64,000 nt of DNA from Kozakia baliensis (GTDB lineage Bacteria; Pseudomonadota; Alphaproteobacteria; Acetobacterales; Acetobacteraceae), in assembly GCF_001787335.1 (NCBI RefSeq), contig NZ_CP014675.1, forward strand, positions 1 through 64,000, given 5' to 3'. A model generated the notes under the pieces. It was given only the letters and a program-made list of their open reading frames with translations. It ran no database searches and was not told the origin of the DNA. Position 1 is the first letter of the stretch. Each line of letters starts with the position of its first letter. Below are positions 59,286-64,000 of this stretch, one piece after another. Both the position numbers and the translations under genes were made by a program.

Positions 59286-62200
59286 TCGGCCGCCATCAGA
59301 TAGTCGTCGTCGTGATCCATCTCCCGCACACGCTCATGCACTCCCGCCGCGATACCCCGCCCGTCGAGGATCTCGCGCGCCAATTCGTCGATCACGCCGT
59401 CTTCCGCTTCCTCCGTCCCAAGCCCCGCTTCACGGATGCGAGCGTCCTTGCGGCGGGTAATCTCATCGACCGCCGAACCACCGGGAAACACGACCGCCAA
59501 CTGGCGCAGGGCGATCGAGGACGGGACCGCCGCAAAAAGACGCGCCCGTAAGGCGGTATCGCCCGGTGTCGAACTGAAGGACCAGAGTTCGATCGGCCCG
59601 AGTACGTTGATCAAATGCTGCTCGTAGGTCGCCTGCCCGGCCTTCATCTGAAGAAAGAACGGTGCGCCGCCTCGTCCCGGGCCTGGGAGCGCGTTCCGGA
59701 CGACATAGGCGCTGAAGGGTGACAACTGGAAGCGTTCGATCAAGGCATTGGACACTTTTTCATCTCCCGACCGAAGCACCCAGCGCGCCGTGCTCTGTCC
59801 ATAAAGCTCGTCGCTGAAATCGGTATGATACTGAGAGATAAATCCAAGCTGAATATTATGCTTGCGCCCCTCTCGGACATCGCGCACGGCCTGGGCATCG
59901 ACCTGTGGCGCGGATTGCGCGCGATGCCATTCATCGAAATCGATCCGCTTGATCGTCTCCTGCATTTCGGTAAAGCGCGCCAAATGATAGGCGCGCATCT
60001 TCGCCGGCATGATGGGCTCGTCGACATAGTCGGGATGCAGAAAGAAATTACGGGCGAGCAACTGGCGCGCCAGCATATACATGAGCGCCGTCTGACGGTT
60101 GGCGGCCGACGATCCCTTGGGCGCGACTTCGGCGAGATCGATCATGATGACCCGCGCGTCTCCCAGATCGAGGCGGGTGGGCGCGGCGAGCGTCGGATGG
60201 TTCTTGATGACGTTCATGATGTAGCGGTCGAACACATCGATCAGGCTTTCGCCGGTCTCGATTGAGATTTTCTCGTAGCGCTTGGTGATTTCCGGTGTGC
60301 GGGCCGCGCGAAGGAGGTCTTGCAGTACCGGCACCGCGTGACGTTGGGCGATGCCCGCCAAGCGATATTCGCGGATATCGATCAGCGCGTCGACGATATC
60401 GCGCCAATAGGTCCGGTCCTCGATATCGTCGTGGTGCCGCAACCGTAGGCCGAGACGCTCGATCGCGTCATCGATCATTGGTTCGGTGCCGGCCTTATAG
60501 ATTTTCGGCAGTCCCCCCGATACTTCGGTGACGGAGCGATAGGCCTCGTCCACGACATCCTCGACCAGATGATCCATGCCCTCGAAGGGGGGCTTCTCCA
60601 GTGGTGTCGCCAGCAACGAAATGAAGTTTTGCAGGAACACGCGTTCGAGCGGCAGCGGGTATTCGAGCCCAAGTTGCAGGTCGAACACGTTGACCTCATA
60701 GCCCTGCGTTTTTTGCATCTTGAGGAACACGGCCTCGTGTTGTCGCTGCGGCCCCAGCGCATTCCGCAACAGGTCGACGAAACCCTTCGCGCCGGGACCG
60801 ATATCGATCTTACCCAGGAACGGCAGCTTTGCACCTTTCCCGGAGAGAGAGGCCGAACTCAGGACCAGACCGAGATCGATCGTGTTGGACAGCACGGTCT
60901 TGCCGCCGCCCGGCGGGGCGATGATCAAATCGCAGATGGCTTCGCGCAAGCCCCCGCCCGTCGGATCGTAGGCCCAGATCGCGCCGTCGGGCTTGCGGAA
61001 GAGAATGCTGCCGCGTCGGTAGGGTGACGCGCTCCGCGCCCACGGCATCATCGTAAACGCGTCGCCGACCGGTGCCAGAGACGGAGTGGCCGTGCCGCCG
61101 AGCGTCAGGGTCGGCACCGAGCCCATCGCCGCTTCCAGTGGATCACCGCTGATCCGGCTGGCCTTGCAGTTTCCCCATCCCTCGATTGCCTGAGAGAGTG
61201 CCGAAGCCTGACGACGGAGCTTCGCCTCTTCCCCGACCGGCGCCCAGGTCGCGGTCGTCATGCGGAAGCGGACCGCGTTGTGGTTATGCTGTTCGCGCAG
61301 GCTTTTGAGATTGGCGAACGCCCGGCGGATATCGCCGTTGCCGGGAAACATCGCCAGAAACCCGGCGCCCACTTCCTTCAGGCCGAATGAGGCGCGGCCG
61401 CCGCCTTCCAGGATCGTAGCGCTCCGCCAGGGGATCCGTTTGCGGCCCAGCGTCGCGGACAGTTCCGAGAACGGTCGGGGATCTTCCGGACCGACCGACA
61501 TATCGACGGGCGCGTAGCAGTAATCGCCAACGGTCACGAGTTGCCCTCCGATGGTTTGCGCGTCAGCATTGAAAAACTGGTCGCTTATAGCGGGCCAGAG
61601 CAGAAGACCGGGATTGGGTTTCGGATCGTCGGGATGATCGGGCAGGCGCGGCATGACGCGATCGCCGATCAGCGTCGGCTTCCATTGAGAACCCGCCGTC
61701 TCGCGATAGACGATTTCGCGGGTCACCTGAAGCGCCTCGTGGGGATCGAGAAAATCGGTGGAGATGTCCAGTCCCTGAAGCGCTGTCTGCACGCGCTGCG
61801 TAAACGCATCGTGGCGCGAGGCGAGGATTTCGCTGCGCATGGCGAAGCGCTGGCTGTCGCCGACCTTGGGAAACTGCTTCGCGAGATCGCTGCGCTCCTG
61901 CGCCACCTGCTTTTTTTCCTCACGGGTCAAAATGCTTTGGCGCGTCCACAAAACATAATACGCGGCTTCCCAGCGCATGACCTCAGGCCAACGACGCAGC
62001 CGCTCGCCGAGCACATCCCGCAGGTTCAAGCCCAACATGCCCGCGATGTTGCGGCAGGATTCGAGACTGAGCCGGTCGATCTCGCGCGCGGAACTTTCCG
62101 GATCGGAAACATACCAGCCGACGATCGCGTGACCGCTATGTTCGAGCAGACCCTGAAGTTCGATCCGCTGCTGCTCGGCGATGTCTTCGATCTCGCGACG

Positions 62201-62365
62201 TGTGCACATCCGGCGCAGGCCGTTGATACGCAGAGCGGAAATATAGTCGCCACGCTTGGTGACCAGGCGGTCGCCGTGCGTGGTCTCGATGTCGCAAAAC
62301 GCGTGCAGCGGTTGATGCAACGCCAGACTGAGCCAGGCGAGCGTAGAGGTTACGGGACCGGTCAT
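59282..62365 (-). CDS. dotO: DotO/IcmB (TraU-like) secretion ATPase
   Basis: 1027 residues, the VirB4-like ATPase of Dot/Icm systems. The N-terminal half has GDYISALRINGLRRMCTRREIEDIAEQ and LGRKRIPWRSATILEGGGRASFG. Walker A is IIAPPGGGKTVLSNTIDLGL at 481-500, and Walker B lies near ARVIMIDLAEVAP. It energises transport at the inner membrane with DotB. The start is 11 bp after the DotN gene and the stop overlaps the M48 peptidase start. Confidence 0.94.
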   Translation of the reverse strand: MTGPVTSTLAWLSLALHQPLHAFCDIETTHGDRLVTKRGDYISALRINGLRRMCTRREIEDIAEQQRIELQGLLEHSGHAIVGWYVSDPESSAREIDRLSLESCRNIAGMLGLNLRDVLGERLRRWPEVMRWEAAYYVLWTRQSILTREEKKQVAQERSDLAKQFPKVGDSQRFAMRSEILASRHDAFTQRVQTALQGLDISTDFLDPHEALQVTREIVYRETAGSQWKPTLIGDRVMPRLPDHPDDPKPNPGLLLWPAISDQFFNADAQTIGGQLVTVGDYCYAPVDMSVGPEDPRPFSELSATLGRKRIPWRSATILEGGGRASFGLKEVGAGFLAMFPGNGDIRRAFANLKSLREQHNHNAVRFRMTTATWAPVGEEAKLRRQASALSQAIEGWGNCKASRISGDPLEAAMGSVPTLTLGGTATPSLAPVGDAFTMMPWARSASPYRRGSILFRKPDGAIWAYDPTGGGLREAICDLIIAPPGGGKTVLSNTIDLGLVLSSASLSGKGAKLPFLGKIDIGPGAKGFVDLLRNALGPQRQHEAVFLKMQKTQGYEVNVFDLQLGLEYPLPLERVFLQNFISLLATPLEKPPFEGMDHLVEDVVDEAYRSVTEVSGGLPKIYKAGTEPMIDDAIERLGLRLRHHDDIEDRTYWRDIVDALIDIREYRLAGIAQRHAVPVLQDLLRAARTPEITKRYEKISIETGESLIDVFDRYIMNVIKNHPTLAAPTRLDLGDARVIMIDLAEVAPKGSSAANRQTALMYMLARQLLARNFFLHPDYVDEPIMPAKMRAYHLARFTEMQETIKRIDFDEWHRAQSAPQVDAQAVRDVREGRKHNIQLGFISQYHTDFSDELYGQSTARWVLRSGDEKVSNALIERFQLSPFSAYVVRNALPGPGRGGAPFFLQMKAGQATYEQHLINVLGPIELWSFSSTPGDTALRARLFAAVPSSIALRQLAVVFPGGSAVDEITRRKDARIREAGLGTEEAEDGVIDELAREILDGRGIAAGVHERVREMDHDDDYLMAAE

Positions 62366-62376
62366 GGCAATTCCTG

Positions 62377-63027
62377 TCAGGATCGACGTGCGTGAAGGGC
62401 GTGGCGTGCCCGCAAAAGATCGGCGTAGACGTCATCCGCGCCACGATAGAAACGGCCGACCGGCAGCAGGCGCAGGCCAGCCAGGACGTCTTGAAGATTT
62501 TTTGCGACATCGCCGCGCGAAACATCCGCCATCATCATGGCGGTGACGATTTGAAGCGGCGACGTCGATTGCAGACGCCGGAAGGCCTCAGCGGCCCGCG
62601 CATGCAGGACGCGGAGAACCTGGACGGCCGGGAGGCCGCTTTCGGGAAGGATAGGGAGGGGGCGATCGGACAAAAGAGCGTCGACCAGATGTTCCCAAAA
62701 GGCGCCGAGCGCCTCGCGCGGCTTTGTGAACATCGGCTCCAACAGAACCGAATGCGCATGGCCCGCGAGGGCGAGAACCTGCGGCTGGCTCAGCTCCGGC
62801 ATCCAGATCAGCACCGCTTCACGGTCGATCGTGGGCCGGGTTGGGGTTTGTAGGAGATCACAGATTTCGCAGACACGACGTGCGGCGTCTCCTTGCCATG
62901 GTGCCCCGCCGGTTGGGGCGGGAAGGCCGCAGCAGGCGCACAACGTGGCGCTCCCCGCACTTTTTTCGTCAAACGGTGAGACCCTATACGAGGAGCGCAC
63001 CATAAGCCCGAAGTCCGGAGAGGCCAT
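62377..63027 (-). CDS. dotN: DotN/IcmJ-like zinc-binding protein
   Basis: 216 residues. Two Cys-x-x-Cys pairs (LCACCGLP and RRVCEICDLL at about residues 29-32 and 52-55) form the zinc site typical of IcmJ, followed by AVLIWMPELSQPQVLALAGHAHSVLLEP. DotN is part of the coupling complex with DotL and DotM. It precedes DotO as in IncI traT/traU order. An internal ATG at residue 9 is an alternative start. Confidence 0.85.
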   Translation of the reverse strand: MASPDFGLMVRSSYRVSPFDEKSAGSATLCACCGLPAPTGGAPWQGDAARRVCEICDLLQTPTRPTIDREAVLIWMPELSQPQVLALAGHAHSVLLEPMFTKPREALGAFWEHLVDALLSDRPLPILPESGLPAVQVLRVLHARAAEAFRRLQSTSPLQIVTAMMMADVSRGDVAKNLQDVLAGLRLLPVGRFYRGADDVYADLLRARHALHARRS

Positions 63028-63040
63028 GTTGAGAGTCCTC

Positions 63041-63514
63041 TCAGTTGCCGCCCGTGAACTGGTAGGCCTGCGCTTGCGTGCCGACCGTCGCCTGTCCGCC
63101 GGATGCGGTGTTGGCCGACTTGTTGATCCATTGCGGACCGGTAGCGAAGAGGCCGCAAAGGATCAGGCCCGCCACGCCCATGCCGATCTTGCCGGGCGAA
63201 CGGTTCTGTTCGTTGCGGCTCTGCCACAGCGCCCAAGCGCCGCCGATCAAGCAGATGAATGAGGCGCCATACATGACCATGGACGCGACGAAGCCGGTGG
63301 TGGTGAGTCCTTCTTGGCTCATGCCCTGCACTTGTGAGCCAATGCCATTGGAGCTGCCGTTGGCAGCCTGCGCGAAAGCGTGGTCGATCGTCAGTGCGAA
63401 CGCCATCACGGTCAGCATGCCGAGTGTTTTGCGGCTGGGGAGGTAGCGCGCCGTGCGCAGCCCGGTGATCCGGAGCGCCGGTAGGATCGAGGAGGAAAAA
63501 GAGCGGTTCATCAT
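63041..63514 (-). CDS. Small Dot/Icm inner-membrane protein (IcmD/IcmC, TraR/TraQ-like)
   Basis: 157 residues. A signal-like helix (LGMLTVMAFALTIDHAFAQA) is followed by two membrane helices: TGFVASMVMYGASFICLIGGAWALWQS and IGMGVAGLILCGLFATGPQWI, joined by a short basic loop NEQNRSPGK. This is the layout of IcmD (DotP) and IcmC (DotE), which have weak sequence conservation, so the exact equivalent is not fixed. GGAG precedes the start and a copy of the 17-bp motif lies 52 bp upstream; it leads the second operon. Confidence 0.72.
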   Translation of the reverse strand: MMNRSFSSSILPALRITGLRTARYLPSRKTLGMLTVMAFALTIDHAFAQAANGSSNGIGSQVQGMSQEGLTTTGFVASMVMYGASFICLIGGAWALWQSRNEQNRSPGKIGMGVAGLILCGLFATGPQWINKSANTASGGQATVGTQAQAYQFTGGN

Positions 63515-63566
63515 GTGACTCCGATGTCGGTTGCGGGAAGAGTTCCCAAGAGCGATCGGACGCTTT

Positions 63567-63583
63567 CATGATGCGACCGAAAA
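63567..63583 (-). promoter_or_regulatory. Copy H of the recurrent 17-bp transfer-operon motif
   Basis: In gene sense TTTTCGGTCGCATCATG, 52 bp before the first gene of the DotN-DotO operon, just downstream (in sense) of an A-rich run. Confidence 0.7.
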
Positions 63584-63612
63584 CTTTTTTTTCAGGACTG
63601 CCATTATTATTT

Positions 63613-64000
63613 TTAAGTGGGCCAATAACTGAGCAGCCAGGTGGCTTCTTTTTGCGGGTGCAGCAGCACCACACCGAAGGCGAACTGGAGAAAACAGCTC
63701 ATTTTGCCCCGGTTGGTCTTGCCGGTGTTGGAGGCGTGCCAAGCCAGGATGGCAAAGAAGGCGACCCAGGCGCCGAACATCTGAAAAAACAGGGCGAATT
63801 CACTGACGATCGTCAGGATGGCGTCTTTCGGGCCGGTGCCCGCGATCGGATCGACCGAACCGGTGTAACCGGTCGGCGACGCGCTGCTCAGCGACACGTC
63901 GATGTCGAGATTGGCCGACGTCGCCGATTTGGTCAGGATGCGGTCGAACGCCGCGAACACGCCGGCCAGCACGACCGAAAGGTAAGGCACCCAAGGCTTA
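63613..64000 (-). CDS. Dot/Icm inner-membrane protein (IcmC/DotE or TraQ-like), 5' end outside window
   Basis: The frame is open to the window edge (KPWVPYLSVVLAGVFAAFDRILTKS...), so the true start may lie beyond 64000; a GTG at 63990 is possible. Two membrane helices surround a short basic loop: FALFFQMFGAWVAFFAILAWHASNTGKTNRGK and MSCFLQFAFGVVLLHP. The topology is close to that of the next gene, as expected for the IcmC/IcmD pair. A run of T follows on the complementary strand's intergenic side. Confidence 0.65.
   Translation of the reverse strand, partial: KPWVPYLSVVLAGVFAAFDRILTKSATSANLDIDVSLSSASPTGYTGSVDPIAGTGPKDAILTIVSEFALFFQMFGAWVAFFAILAWHASNTGKTNRGKMSCFLQFAFGVVLLHPQKEATWLLSYWPT

Noticed and set aside
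15858-63583. Reading the 17-bp motif itself as a -35 or -10 promoter element
   Set aside because: Bases 16-18 bp downstream are not conserved between copies, so it fits an operator better than a core promoter element.

Overview
The window reads as part of a large mobile element, most likely a conjugative plasmid (an integrated conjugative element is not excluded), from an alphaproteobacterium, probably of the Acetobacteraceae. The reasons are GC-rich coding, an IS1380-type transposase typical of acetic acid bacteria, sulfur-oxidation cargo, and a conjugation apparatus of the IncI/Dot-Icm type. No rRNA, tRNA, CRISPR array, replication initiator or ParB gene was recognised.

Region 1 (1-15290) is almost one complete Tn3-family transposon. 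The window opens inside its left inverted repeat: bases 1-20 match the complement of 15253-15272 at 19 of 20 positions. The right repeat is the 38 bp at 15253-15290. Transposase and serine resolvase flank a res region at the right end. The cargo is themed on inorganic sulfur and ion stress: a DsrE-like Tat protein, a binding protein and a DoxDA-type thiosulfate:quinone oxidoreductase in one operon; a TDT-family (sulfite-type) exporter coupled to a LysR regulator, a DUF202 protein and an FAD/NAD(P) protein in another; a CrcB fluoride channel under a recognisable fluoride riboswitch; and a universal stress protein. The transposon has cut off the 5' end of a ParD/RHH antitoxin gene, leaving its ParE/RelE toxin at 15499-15780.

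Region 2 (15.3-25.4 kb) is the DNA-processing half of conjugation: a small HTH protein, a leftward operon (TraK/StbA-like protein, P-loop ATPase, membrane protein), a transglycosylase-like secreted protein, a non-coding control region with twelve helically phased 11-bp repeats, a BRO antirepressor-like protein, an HU protein, and a MOBF relaxase-helicase.

Region 3 (25.5-45 kb) is accessory. It holds a GmrSD-like DUF262/DUF1524 defence protein, a scrapyard of truncated IS630, IS3 and IS1380 elements, a 2-hydroxychromene-2-carboxylate isomerase-like protein, a tight operon (TonB receptor, LysR, flavin monooxygenase-like protein, variant M19 dipeptidase, four-gene polyamine-type ABC transporter, type-B carboxylesterase) that looks like an uptake and catabolic cluster, and a mutS gene.

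Region 4 (45-64 kb) is a Dot/Icm (MPF-I) type IV secretion system in two leftward operons: DotD-DotC-DotB-IcmT-unknown-transglycosylase-DotM-unknown-DotL-DUF1173, and a DotP/DotE-like membrane protein-DotN-DotO-M48 lipoprotein. Between them sit a class A beta-lactamase and an orphan DNA methyltransferase. DotA, DotG, DotH and DotI were not seen and presumably lie beyond 64 kb.

The most interesting signal is a 17-bp motif with an invariant GTCGCAT core. It lies in the same orientation 18-52 bp before the first gene of seven conjugation-related transcription units scattered from 15.9 to 63.6 kb, and nowhere that I saw before the accessory genes. It looks like the operator of a plasmid-wide transfer regulon.
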